A DNA stretch of 64,000 nucleotides from Kytococcus sedentarius DSM 20547 (GTDB taxonomy: Bacteria > Actinomycetota > Actinomycetes > Actinomycetales > Dermatophilaceae): contig NC_013169.1 of NCBI RefSeq assembly GCF_000023925.1, positions 62,001 to 126,000 of the forward strand. Direction: 5' to 3'. Positions 33,604 through 40,454 of the stretch are shown here, in pieces. The translations under genes and the position numbers were made by a program. Under the pieces are notes generated by a model that was not told the DNA's origin, did no database searches, and was given only the letters and a program-made list of their open reading frames with translations. How positions within the stretch are numbered: the first letter of the stretch is position 1; every line of letters begins with the position of its first letter.

Positions 33604-33637
33604 AGGGTAAAACTTGACATCAGTGTGAAGTGCAAGT
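33604..33637 (-). promoter_or_regulatory. Predicted MerR-type promoter/operator of the MFS gene
   Basis: Reading the minus strand, TTGCAC (33635-33630) is followed by a 19-base spacer and TTACCC (33610-33605), the over-long spacing typical of MerR-activated promoters. A dyad ACTTG (33612-33616) ... CAAGT (33633-33637) spans the spacer. The -10 match is weak, so this rests mainly on spacing, dyad and the adjacent merR gene. Confidence 0.5.
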
Positions 33638-33719
33638 CCAGAAGGAGAATACGTGCACGCTGCCGCCAAAGAAGGCCAGATACTGGGGCAATCGCGGGAG
33701 CATCGGCTACGATGAGGGC

Positions 33720-34109
33720 ATGTCGGCAGTAGACGTAGATGTGAAGATTCCGGCCGGTGAGATGCTGTCGGTCGGCCGCCTCGCCGAGGCCAGCGGGGTC
33801 AGCACACGCTCGATCCGGTACTACGAGGAACAGGGGCTGCTTGAGTCGCAACGCACCCACTCTGGGCATCGCCGCTTCGACCCGGAGACCGTGGAGCGGG
33901 TGGTGCTGATCCAGCGCCTGTTCTCAGCGGGGCTCAGCAGTCGCGAGATCGAGCCGGTGCTGCCATGCATGGTAGACGAGAGCGCCCGCACCTCCCTGCT
34001 CGTGGACGTGCTGCGCGACTACCGCGAACGACTCGCGCAGGAGATCAGGAAACAGCGCGAGACCGTCCGCATCCTCGATGAAGTCATTGATGAGTACGAC
34101 ACCGTATGA
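33720..34109 (+). CDS. MerR-family transcriptional regulator
   Basis: 129 residues: an N-terminal winged helix (LSVGRLAEASGVSTRSIRYY EEQGLL reading on) and a C-terminal coiled-coil dimerisation helix (RDYRERLAQEIRKQRETVRI). There is no cysteine pair typical of metal sensors; the single Cys in LPCMVDESA is weak evidence, so an organic ligand is more likely. The ATG at 33720 follows GAGGG. A 20-codon frame with its own AAGGAG runs from 33653 to 33715 just before it and could be a leader peptide. It is divergent from the MFS efflux gene it presumably activates. Confidence 0.88.
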   Translation: MSAVDVDVKIPAGEMLSVGRLAEASGVSTRSIRYYEEQGLLESQRTHSGHRRFDPETVERVVLIQRLFSAGLSSREIEPVLPCMVDESARTSLLVDVLRDYRERLAQEIRKQRETVRILDEVIDEYDTV

Positions 34110-34223
34110 CTGATGCCCCGCCAGAGCACTTTTTGGAACGCGGCAGACACGACCTCAAGGGCGGAACTCCGTACGGTCGTAGCGAAGTTCCTTGTTGTCG
34201 AGCCCGAGCTGTGTCAGCCGTAG

Positions 34224-35285
34224 CTACTGGTTGAGCGTCGCGCCGACGGCGAGGGCTCCGAGTCCCAGACCGATGTCGAAGCAGATGTTCCATGCGGCGC
34301 TGGCCCGGTTGATCCCGGTTGTGGTGTCAGTCCGTTGCATGAGCCAGGTGAGCGCTACGGTCTGGCACGCGCCCGATGCGAGACCCACCCCGATGGTCGC
34401 GGCAAGCGTCAGTACCGGGAGCGGGTCGAGTAGTGCGATCCCGGTGGCTCCCAGCAGTAAGACGAGGGCAGATGTTCCGACCACGAGTGGTGACCACCGA
34501 GTGACGACCCAGCCGCCGGTCATGCGGCCGATCGCGAGGGAGGCCTGGATCGCGAATGCTGCCAGCACCGGTAGCCAAGTTCCTCGTCCGTTCTGGTCGC
34601 TTGCGAGGCCGGAGAGTGCGGCGGCGTAGATGGTCACCGCGAGCAGATGCGCGCCGAGTCCGATCAGACGGCTATTACTCCAGAGGCGGGAGGCCCTCGG
34701 CGCGGTCTCCGATGCGGTGCTCTCCCCGGGAGAAACATCCGAACTCACGGCGGTTCTCAGGCGCAGAACCGGCAGGATGGAGGCGAGGGCGACGAGACTG
34801 CCCACTACGGCGGTGCCGGGGGTACCGGCCTGTTCGATGAGGATGAGGCCGAGAGGGGCACCGAGTGCGCCTCCGATTGCCGAGCCGAAGCCGTAGAGGC
34901 CGAGCGCTCTGCCGAGCAGACCCGAGGGTGCGGTCTCCTTGATCCAGGCGGTGCTGGCGACGACGAAGACCCCGAAGCCGACCGCGAGAAGGAGCATGCC
35001 AGGCCAGTGCCCGGCAAACGGCATGATCGCGCTGCCGAGCCCCATCGAGATAGCCGCCGAGGTAACCTGTAGCCGCCTGGTCGCCATCCATCGGCCGAGC
35101 AGACCCACGAACGGTTGTACGGCGACGACGACGGCCATCACGATGCCCACCCGCACCCCGGCCCCGAGGCTCGCCCCAGCAAAGGCGATCGGGGCGGTGG
35201 TGTAGAAGATGTAGAACGCGGCAAAGGCTCCGCCCGCCGTGAACGCGATACGGCGGGCGGAACCCAAGGGCGGTGCGATCATCAT
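34224..35285 (-). CDS. MFS transporter, last gene of the MarR-linked cassette
   Basis: 353 residues, about 10-12 membrane helices, e.g. GGAFAAFYIFYTTAPIAFAG, MLLLAVGFGVFVVASTAWI and GLYGFGSAIGGALGAPLGL, with a polar central loop (SSDVSPGESTASETAPRAS). The specificity is unknown. Tandem ATGs lie at 35285 and 35282; I use the first. Only 5 bases separate it from the stop of the SMR gene upstream, so the two are almost certainly cotranscribed. No terminator was seen in the 114 bases 34110-34223 between it and the convergent merR gene. Confidence 0.8.
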   Translation of the reverse strand: MMIAPPLGSARRIAFTAGGAFAAFYIFYTTAPIAFAGASLGAGVRVGIVMAVVVAVQPFVGLLGRWMATRRLQVTSAAISMGLGSAIMPFAGHWPGMLLLAVGFGVFVVASTAWIKETAPSGLLGRALGLYGFGSAIGGALGAPLGLILIEQAGTPGTAVVGSLVALASILPVLRLRTAVSSDVSPGESTASETAPRASRLWSNSRLIGLGAHLLAVTIYAAALSGLASDQNGRGTWLPVLAAFAIQASLAIGRMTGGWVVTRWSPLVVGTSALVLLLGATGIALLDPLPVLTLAATIGVGLASGACQTVALTWLMQRTDTTTGINRASAAWNICFDIGLGLGALAVGATLNQ

Positions 35286-35290
35286 TCTTT

Positions 35291-35689
35291 TCAGGCTGCC
35301 TGCGTCTTGGCTTCGAGCTTCGGGCTGTCGGCGAGCTTGAGCCAGACGACTCCGGCGATGATGACCGCGAGCCAGAACCCCTTGATCAGCGTCAGGGTCT
35401 CATCGAAGAACACCGGCCCGAGCACCGCGGCACCGATTGCGCCGATTCCGGCCCAGACCGCGTAGCCGATGCCGACATCGATCTTCTTGAGCGCGACGCT
35501 GAGGAAGAACAGGGTGAAGAGGAAGAACACGACCGCGATGGCCGACCAGAGAGGGTTGGTGAATCCGGCGCTGCCGTTCACGGAGAGGGCGTAGCCGACC
35601 TCGAAGCCGCCGGCGATGAGCAGTGCGATCCACGCCCCTCCTTTCTTCTCAGTCTGGACAGGAGACGCGGGAGTGATTGTCGTAGTCAT
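35291..35689 (-). CDS. SMR-family efflux subunit (second of a pair)
   Basis: 132 residues, four membrane helices. Helix 1 has the essential glutamate (WIALLIAGGFEVGYALSV); helix 3 has KKIDVGIGYAVWAGIGAIG, the SMR dimer signature; helix 4 is LAVIIAGVVWLKLAD. The N-terminus carries a 20-residue soluble extension. Paired SMR genes usually form heterodimers exporting quaternary ammonium or guanidinium-type cations. Its partner at 37134-37502 has been separated from it by an ISL3-family insertion; before that event the two genes were 33 bases apart. Confidence 0.88.
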   Translation of the reverse strand: MTTTITPASPVQTEKKGGAWIALLIAGGFEVGYALSVNGSAGFTNPLWSAIAVVFFLFTLFFLSVALKKIDVGIGYAVWAGIGAIGAAVLGPVFFDETLTLIKGFWLAVIIAGVVWLKLADSPKLEAKTQAA

Positions 35690-35739
35690 GTGGGTTTCCT
35701 TTCGGGAATGTGCGGGCCGGAGTCAGGCGGTGCCTGCGA

Positions 35740-35747
35740 GGTTGAGG
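35740..35747 (+). repeat. 8-bp target duplication of the ISL3-family element (second copy 37199-37206)
   Basis: GGTTGAGG is present exactly on both sides of the element, the length expected for ISL3. Collapsing the two copies rejoins the first SMR gene to its original last codons and stop at 35723-35725. Confidence 0.93.
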
Positions 35748-37198
35748 GGCTCTTCACAGATGAGGGTGTAGGTGGGGTCTGAAGCCGCCGGTCTCGAGCA
35801 GGCTGCGGGCGATGTAGTTGGTGAGGTTGCGGAAGCCGAGGGCGGAGCCGCGGAGGTGTTCCAGGCGTCCGTTGAGGGCCTCGGTGGGCCCGTTGGATGT
35901 GCCGGGCCGGTCGAAGTAGGCGAGCACGTCGGCGGCGCGCTTGGCCAGGGTCCGGCCCAGCGTGGTGAGCTCGACCAGTGGCTGCGGGATGCCGGCGCCC
36001 AGGTCTGTGATCAGTTTGTCCATCAACTCCCGGCCCTGGCGCCGGTCCTGGTGCCGGTAGGCGGCGATCATGCGCTGGTAGATCCCCCAGGTCGCCTCGA
36101 CCTCGAGGTGTTCCTCTGCCGCGAAGAGCGCGTGCAGGCGGTCGTTCTGCTTGTCGGTGAGCAGGTCCGCGCCGGTGTGCAGGGTTCGGCGGGCCTTGTA
36201 GAGCGGGTCGTCCTTGAATCCTCGGTGGCCGTGGATCATGAGCTGGACCCGGCGTCGGCACGCATCCAGGGCGTCGCCGGCCAGTCGAACGACGTGGAAG
36301 GGGTCCATCACCGCGACCGCGTCGGGGACCTCCTCGGCGGCGGCGGTCTTGAAGCCGGTGAACCCGTCCATCGCGACCACCTCGACCCTGTCGCGCCAGG
36401 GCTGGTCGCGGTCGGCCAGCCAGGTCTTGAACACGGCCTTGGAGCGGCCTTCGACCATGTCCAGTAGCCGGGCCGGGCCAGTGCCGTCGCGAACCGGGGT
36501 GAGGTCGATGATCACGGCCGGCGTACTTGTCGCCCTTGCGGGTGTGGCGCCACACGTGCTCGTCTACGCCGAGGACACGCACCGAGTCGAACCGGGCTGG
36601 GTCATCGATCAAGACCCGCTTGCCTTCGGCCAGGACCGCGTCGTTCGCGGTGTTCCAGGCAACACCGAGGCCTTCGGCGACGCGAGACATCGTCAAGTGC
36701 CCGACCACGATCCCTTCGAGTGCCCACCGCAGCCCGGCCCGGGAGATCTTCGCTCGTGGTTCAGCCGCGGCGGTGGTGTCCTGCCGCCACACATGACCGC
36801 ACCCGGCGCACCGGTACCGGCGGATCGTGACCAACAGAGTCGTGGGGCGCCAGCCCAGCGGTTCATGGGCCAGTTCCCGGGTCACGGTGTCACGCGGGAC
36901 ACCCTGACAACCGCACCGCCGGCACCACTGGTCCGGCTCCACGACCCGGCAGGCCAGCACGGCACGGTCGGGTTCGAGCCGTTGGCCCACTGCTTCCAGG
37001 CCGAGCACGTCCAGACGGCAGTCAGGTCAGGGTGGTCGAACAAATCAGCGCGGCCACCGACGGTAGCGTCGTACATGTCGAGGTCTTTCGAGATGGGCGT
37101 GTAGGAACCTCCATCCTCGGAAGACCTCGACCCCTACCCCCACACCGACGCGCCACCCGACCGCGCGACATGCCCTACACCCTCATCTATGAAGAGCC
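35748..37198 (-). mobile_element. ISL3-family insertion sequence
   Basis: 1451 bp bounded by near-perfect inverted repeats: the first 25 bases of each end agree at 24 positions (both begin GGCTCTTCA and contain AGATGAGGGTGTAGG). It is flanked by a perfect 8-bp duplication. It contains one transposase gene on the minus strand with two frameshifts, so this copy is probably inactive. It is inserted in the last codons of an SMR efflux gene. Confidence 0.93.
35754..37076 (-). pseudogene. ISL3-family transposase with two frameshifts
   Basis: The product starts at 37076 (MYDATVGGRADLFDHPDLTA). Near 37012-37022 the frame shifts to RLDVLGLEAVGQRLEPDRAV. The N-terminal zinc-finger pair WCRRCGC and YRCAGCGHVW and the DDE start VLGVDEHVWRHTRKGDKY follow. 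Near 36515-36523 a second one-base shift leads into VIIDLTPVRDGTGPARLLDM, VVAMDGFTGF, MDPFHVVRLAGDALD and SNGPTEALNGRLEHLRGSA. All parts of the family are present, so it decayed recently. No programmed frameshift is known to me for this family. Confidence 0.9.
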
Positions 37199-37502
37199 GG
37201 TTGAGGCCGACGACGCCGCCGATGACGACGAGGATGCCGAGGAACTTCTTCCAAGTGAGCTTCTGCGACAGGAACAGGGCGCCGACGATGACGATCCCGA
37301 CCCCGGCGAGTGACGTCCAGAGGGCGTAGCCGACGCCGACGTCGAACGTCAGGAGCGCGAGACTGAGGAAGAACGTCGCGATCGCCCCGGAGGCGAGGGT
37401 CGCGATCGTCCACCAGAGGTGCTTGAAACCGTTGGCCTTGCCCGCGGCGATGCCCACGGCGACCTCGAAGACGACAGCGATGGCCAGGTAGAGCCAGCTC
37501 AT
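37134..37502 (-). CDS. SMR-family efflux subunit (first of a pair), C-terminus replaced by IS sequence
   Basis: 122 residues as it stands. Helix 1 holds the coupling glutamate (LAIAVVFEVAVGIAAGKANG), helix 3 FDVGVGYALWTSLAGVGIV and helix 4 GILVVIGGVVGLN. After VGLN the frame enters the ISL3 terminal repeat and continues RLFIDEGVGHVARSGG to a stop at 37134. The reconstructed original ended VGLN-LAGTA. All four helices survive, so the subunit may still fold, with a 21-residue foreign tail. The ATG overlaps the stop of the deaminase gene (ATGA). The partner subunit is beyond the IS at 35291. Confidence 0.9.
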   Translation of the reverse strand: MSWLYLAIAVVFEVAVGIAAGKANGFKHLWWTIATLASGAIATFFLSLALLTFDVGVGYALWTSLAGVGIVIVGALFLSQKLTWKKFLGILVVIGGVVGLNRLFIDEGVGHVARSGGASVWG

Positions 37503-38026
37503 AATGATGTTCCTTTCGATACAGTGCCCGGCCGCGCGGTCGCGTGGCCGGGAAGATGCAGATGCAGATAGTGGGCGAACGGGTCGATGCCGTGCTCGAC
37601 CGGTAGCGGGCGCAAGTGCTCGGTGCGCTGGGTGTCGGTGATGCCGAACGCGGGATAGCTGGAGCGGTAGTCGAATCCGAGGTTCGCGACCTCCTCACGG
37701 TCGACGGCGACATAAATCGTGTCGATGCCGTGGTCGACCGCGTACCGGTAACACAGGCCACACGGTTCCCCGGTCGCCAGCAACGTGTACCCGGTGAGGG
37801 AGTCGAGGCCGTGGCGGGTCATGGCGTCGCGCATGGCGACGACCTCGGCGTGCGCCATCGGATCGCCGGTCTCAGCGACCTGGTTCACCCCGAACTCCGA
37901 GAGCATCTCGCCGTCGGCGTTCACGACGACTCCGACGAACGGGAGGCCGCCCGCATCGACGTGCTCGGTGCAGGCATCGACCGCCTGCGCCATCACCGCG
38001 GTCAGGGCGGTGGCGTCGGCGCTCAC
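37499..38026 (-). CDS. Cytidine-deaminase-fold enzyme
   Basis: 175 residues. The zinc site is complete: MAHAEVVAMRDAM (His-Ala-Glu with the proton-shuttling Glu) and TGEPCGLCYRYA (Pro-Cys-x2-Cys). Overall it resembles nucleoside/guanine deaminase-like proteins rather than the tRNA adenosine deaminase TadA, but the substrate is open; the C-terminal 50 residues are non-standard. The start is a GTG at 38026 overlapping the stop of the FrnE-like gene (GTGA), and the stop overlaps the SMR gene. Its setting between an oxidoreductase and efflux pumps suggests modification of a toxic amine or heterocycle before export. Confidence 0.83.
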   Translation of the reverse strand: MSADATALTAVMAQAVDACTEHVDAGGLPFVGVVVNADGEMLSEFGVNQVAETGDPMAHAEVVAMRDAMTRHGLDSLTGYTLLATGEPCGLCYRYAVDHGIDTIYVAVDREEVANLGFDYRSSYPAFGITDTQRTEHLRPLPVEHGIDPFAHYLHLHLPGHATARPGTVSKGTSL

Positions 38027-38646
38027 GCCTGCCCCTGCCCCGACGCGGCCTTGCGGTCGGCGAGGTCGCCGACGACTTTCTTTAGCCGGCTCGCGGACGG
38101 CACGCCTCGCAGCACTTGGCCCTCGATCACGATGCCGGGCACCGAGTCGATCCCGACCGTGTTCACCGCGTAATCCTGGTCGGCAAGCTGCCGATCACGG
38201 CGCTCCTCGCTCCGCAGCGCTTCCTCGACCTCGGCCTTGTCGAGACCGACCGAGGCGGCGACGTCGATGATGACCTCATCGAGACCGATGTTGCGATCCT
38301 GCTGGAAGAACGCGGAGAACATCGCCTCCGTGTACGCCTCCGCCAAGCCACGTTCCTGCGCGAGCTGCAGCACCATGAACGCCTTGTCCGTGCGCGGCTG
38401 CGGCGAGATCGAGGGCAGCGTGATCGGCAGGCCGACGCGATCGGACATCGGGTACACCGACTGCTTCCACACGCGCGGTAGGTACTCGTCCTCCGGGCGC
38501 AGCGTCGGAACCGGGTCCGGGCGTAGCTCGAACGGGCGGATCGTCACCTCCACGTCACGGTCGCGCTTCAGCTCCTCGATGGCGGGCTCCACGAGGAAGC
38601 AGAACGGGCAGACATAGTCCACGAACACGTCGATCTTGGTAGTCAT
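38023..38646 (-). CDS. DsbA-family FrnE-like oxidoreductase
   Basis: 207 residues of thioredoxin/DsbA fold. DVFVDYVCPFCFLVEPAIEE contains the CPFC redox pair, and GIDSVPGIVIEGQVLRG carries the cis-proline loop (SVPGIV). FrnE-type proteins are cytosolic; some act on polyketides or in oxidative and metal stress. Start at 38646: AGAGAGG lies 9 bases upstream, whereas it would touch the alternative ATG at 38655. First gene of the cassette. A 14-bp palindrome sits at 38670-38683, and the same palindrome precedes marR. Confidence 0.85.
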   Translation of the reverse strand: MTTKIDVFVDYVCPFCFLVEPAIEELKRDRDVEVTIRPFELRPDPVPTLRPEDEYLPRVWKQSVYPMSDRVGLPITLPSISPQPRTDKAFMVLQLAQERGLAEAYTEAMFSAFFQQDRNIGLDEVIIDVAASVGLDKAEVEEALRSEERRDRQLADQDYAVNTVGIDSVPGIVIEGQVLRGVPSASRLKKVVGDLADRKAASGQGQA

Positions 38647-38669
38647 AGGGATCATCCTCTCTCTAAAGG

Positions 38670-38683
38670 TGTATGTACATGCA
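38670..38683. promoter_or_regulatory. MarR operator before the FrnE-deaminase-SMR cassette
   Basis: TGTATGTACATGCA is a near-perfect palindrome centred on TGTACA, 23 bases before the start at 38646. It differs by one base from the site before marR (39198-39211), and both are preceded by TCTAAAG. Confidence 0.75.
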
Positions 38684-38728
38684 TATTCTGGCGCAGAAGA
38701 ATGCGCCCACAGCGAGACGCTGCGGGCG

Positions 38729-39175
38729 TCAGGGTGTGACGAGCGCGCTCACCTTTCCGAGCGCCGCTGCTACGAGGCCGGCGTCCAGGTGGGGGAAGTG
38801 CTTCGCCGGGTTGCTCAGCAGATCGTGCACGCGGGCCTCGAACGGCTCGCGCACCTCACGCAGCAGCGCCTCGCCCGGCTCATCGATCACGGCGTAGACG
38901 CCGCGCCCGTCGTCCTGGCATACGTCGCGGCGGGCGTGCCCCTTGGACTCGAGTCGGCTCACCAGGCGCGTGGTCGAGGTTGAGGTGAGCCCGACCCGCT
39001 GCGCGAGCACCGTGATCCGCAACTCCTTGCTCGATTCCTGGCTGAGGAGTGTCAGGGCGCGGTACTCGGTCAGCCCGAGGCGGTAGTTGTCGCCCAGCCA
39101 CTTGTCCAGGCTGGCATCCACGGCCGAGGCGAAAGCCGCGACCCGCGACCATGCACCGCTGGCGTTGCCGGTCAT
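38729..39175 (-). CDS. MarR-family transcriptional regulator
   Basis: 148 residues with the MarR winged helix: ELRITVLAQRVGLTSTSTTR is helix-turn-helix, LVSRLESKGHARRDVCQDDG leads into the beta-wing (DGRGVYAVI). Flanking helices form the dimer interface. The cysteine in the wing region might respond to electrophiles, as in some MarR proteins, but this is only a possibility. The ATG at 39175 follows GGAGGA. It is upstream of and codirectional with the cassette; its own promoter carries the same palindrome, so autorepression is likely. Confidence 0.88.
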   Translation of the reverse strand: MTGNASGAWSRVAAFASAVDASLDKWLGDNYRLGLTEYRALTLLSQESSKELRITVLAQRVGLTSTSTTRLVSRLESKGHARRDVCQDDGRGVYAVIDEPGEALLREVREPFEARVHDLLSNPAKHFPHLDAGLVAAALGKVSALVTP

Positions 39176-39197
39176 GGCGTCCTCCGATCCTCTAAAG

Positions 39198-39211
39198 TGT
39201 GTGTACATGCA
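39198..39211. promoter_or_regulatory. MarR operator before marR
   Basis: TGTGTGTACATGCA, 22 bases before the marR start, shares 13 of 14 positions with the site at 38670-38683. From 39212 to 39312 I see no gene. Confidence 0.75.
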
Positions 39212-39312
39212 CCTATGTTAGTACGGTGACTCTCGCTGTCAAGTTCGCGCTTCCGTCTCTACGACCCTCCTCCGCAACCGATCTGTGTGCCTGGGTCTCG
39301 GCTGCGGTATCC

Positions 39313-39447
39313 GAGCGGAACTACTGGTTCAGCCACCAGCGACTCCACGGCGAGATCGGCATGGTCCCACCAGCCGAAAAGGAGAACAACTACCATCAGC
39401 ACCACCCCGTGACGGCACCCGCCGACACGGTCCTTGAGAGCCTCTAA
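39313..39447 (+). pseudogene. IS3-family OrfB, C-terminal fragment
   Basis: The frame reads ERNYWFSHQRLHGEIGMVPP followed by AEKENNYHQHH, the conserved C-terminus of IS3-family OrfB transposases. The rest of the element is absent. It is one of three transposon scars packed into the right end of the accessory island. Confidence 0.8.
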
Positions 39448-39458
39448 GAAACCCGGGG

Positions 39459-39695
39459 CGATTCACCCGACCGTACCGGCCGCAGACCAACGGGAAGATC
39501 GAACGCTTCCACCGCACCCTGGCCGACGGATGGGCCTACGCCCGGCTCTACACCAGTGAGACCGAACGACGCGACGCCCTCCCAGGGTGGATCCACTTCT
39601 ACACTCACCACCGGGTCCACTCCGCGATCGGAGCCCCACCCGTCACGAGGCTCAACAACCTGGCTGGACATCACACCCAGTCTCATGCGCCATGA
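39459..39695 (+). pseudogene. IS481-family transposase, C-terminal fragment
   Basis: The frame RFTRPYRPQTNGKIERFHRT (catalytic glutamate region) is followed by YARLYTSETERRDALPGWIH and VHSAIGAPPVTRLNNLAGHH, the C-terminus of IS481 transposases. It is a different family member from the fragment at 31691. It has no start and runs directly into the remnant of a TupA-like gene, so it marks the junction where the island replaced chromosomal sequence. Confidence 0.85.
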
Positions 39696-39847
39696 GGCCT
39701 CGCATCCCCCGCCCGCAGCGTCTGGGACGGATGTGGGAGCGCGCCCAGGTGCGTCTGGAGATGGACCTGGCAAGCGGCGCCCGCCCCTACGGCATCGTCG
39801 CGGGGGACCACCCCGTCCCAGAGCTGCTGCGGCCCTTCCTGCCCTGA
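39692..39847 (+). pseudogene. TupA-like ATP-grasp gene, 3' remnant
   Basis: The last 50 codons read PRPQRLGRMWERAQVRLEMD then LASGARPYGIVAGDHPVPEL and stop at 39847. This parallels the end of the intact gene at 27571-28842 (ARLGKMWEEAEMRLQIDLAR, GRPYAILPGEHPIPEILEPY). The upstream 85% of the gene is missing; IS481 sequence takes its place. The genome therefore once had a second TupA-like gene here. Confidence 0.85.
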
Positions 39848-39848
39848 G

Positions 39849-40454
39849 CTACAACCAGCCGTTGTCGCGGGCCGTGGTGGCGGCCCCGGCGCTGGTGCGT
39901 GCCCCGGTCTTGCCGATGGCCGAGGAGAGGTGGTTGCGCACGGTGCCCGGGGAGAGGAACAGTGCCCCGGCGATCTCCGCCACCCCCTGGCCGTCGGCCG
40001 CCAGGCGCAGGACGTCCGTCTCGCGGGGGCTCAGCGGGTTCGGGCCCGCCAGCGCGGACTCGGCGGCCAGGTCGGCATCGACCGTGCGCAGCCCGGCTGC
40101 GGTGCGGCGGACCGCCTCGAGGAGCTCGGTCGGCGGGCAGTCCTTCACCACGAACCCGCTCGCGCCGGCGTCCAGCGCGCGGCGCAGGTAGCCCGGCCGC
40201 CCGAAGGTGGTGACCACCAGCACGCGCGGCGGCGTGGGGGCGGTGAGCAGGTCCGGCAGGGCGTCGATGCCGCCCCCACCGGGCATCTCGATGTCGAGCA
40301 GCACCACGTCCACCGAGGTGTCGCGCACGAAGTCCACCGCCGCGGGCCCGCTGTCCACCTGCCCGACCACCTGCAGGTCGTCCTCCAGGTCGAGCAGGGC
40401 AGCCAGCGCCCCGCGCACGAGCGCCTGGTCGTCCACCACGAGGATCCGGGTCAT
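39849..40454 (-). CDS. NarL/LuxR-family response regulator
   Basis: 201 residues. Receiver domain: ILVVDDQALVRGAL (acidic pocket), phospho-acceptor aspartate in VDVVLLDIEMPG, and the threonine/lysine switch in VVTTFG and GFVVKDC. The C-terminal LuxR helix-turn-helix is LSPRETDVLRLAADGQGVAE ending GTVRNHLSSAIGKTGA. The ATG at 40454 overlaps the stop of the histidine kinase (ATGA). It is the last gene of a four-gene ABC transporter/two-component operon, which it probably regulates. Confidence 0.93.
   Translation of the reverse strand: MTRILVVDDQALVRGALAALLDLEDDLQVVGQVDSGPAAVDFVRDTSVDVVLLDIEMPGGGGIDALPDLLTAPTPPRVLVVTTFGRPGYLRRALDAGASGFVVKDCPPTELLEAVRRTAAGLRTVDADLAAESALAGPNPLSPRETDVLRLAADGQGVAEIAGALFLSPGTVRNHLSSAIGKTGARTSAGAATTARDNGWL

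Noticed and set aside
37134-37502. ykkC/guanidine riboswitch for the SMR genes
   Set aside because: The genes overlap upstream coding sequence with no leader, and no conserved ykkC motif was seen; the MarR palindromes explain control better.
31691-39695. Composite transposon made by two copies of one IS481 element
   Set aside because: The two transposase fragments are clearly different family members and no terminal repeats pair up, so only a bracketed island can be claimed.
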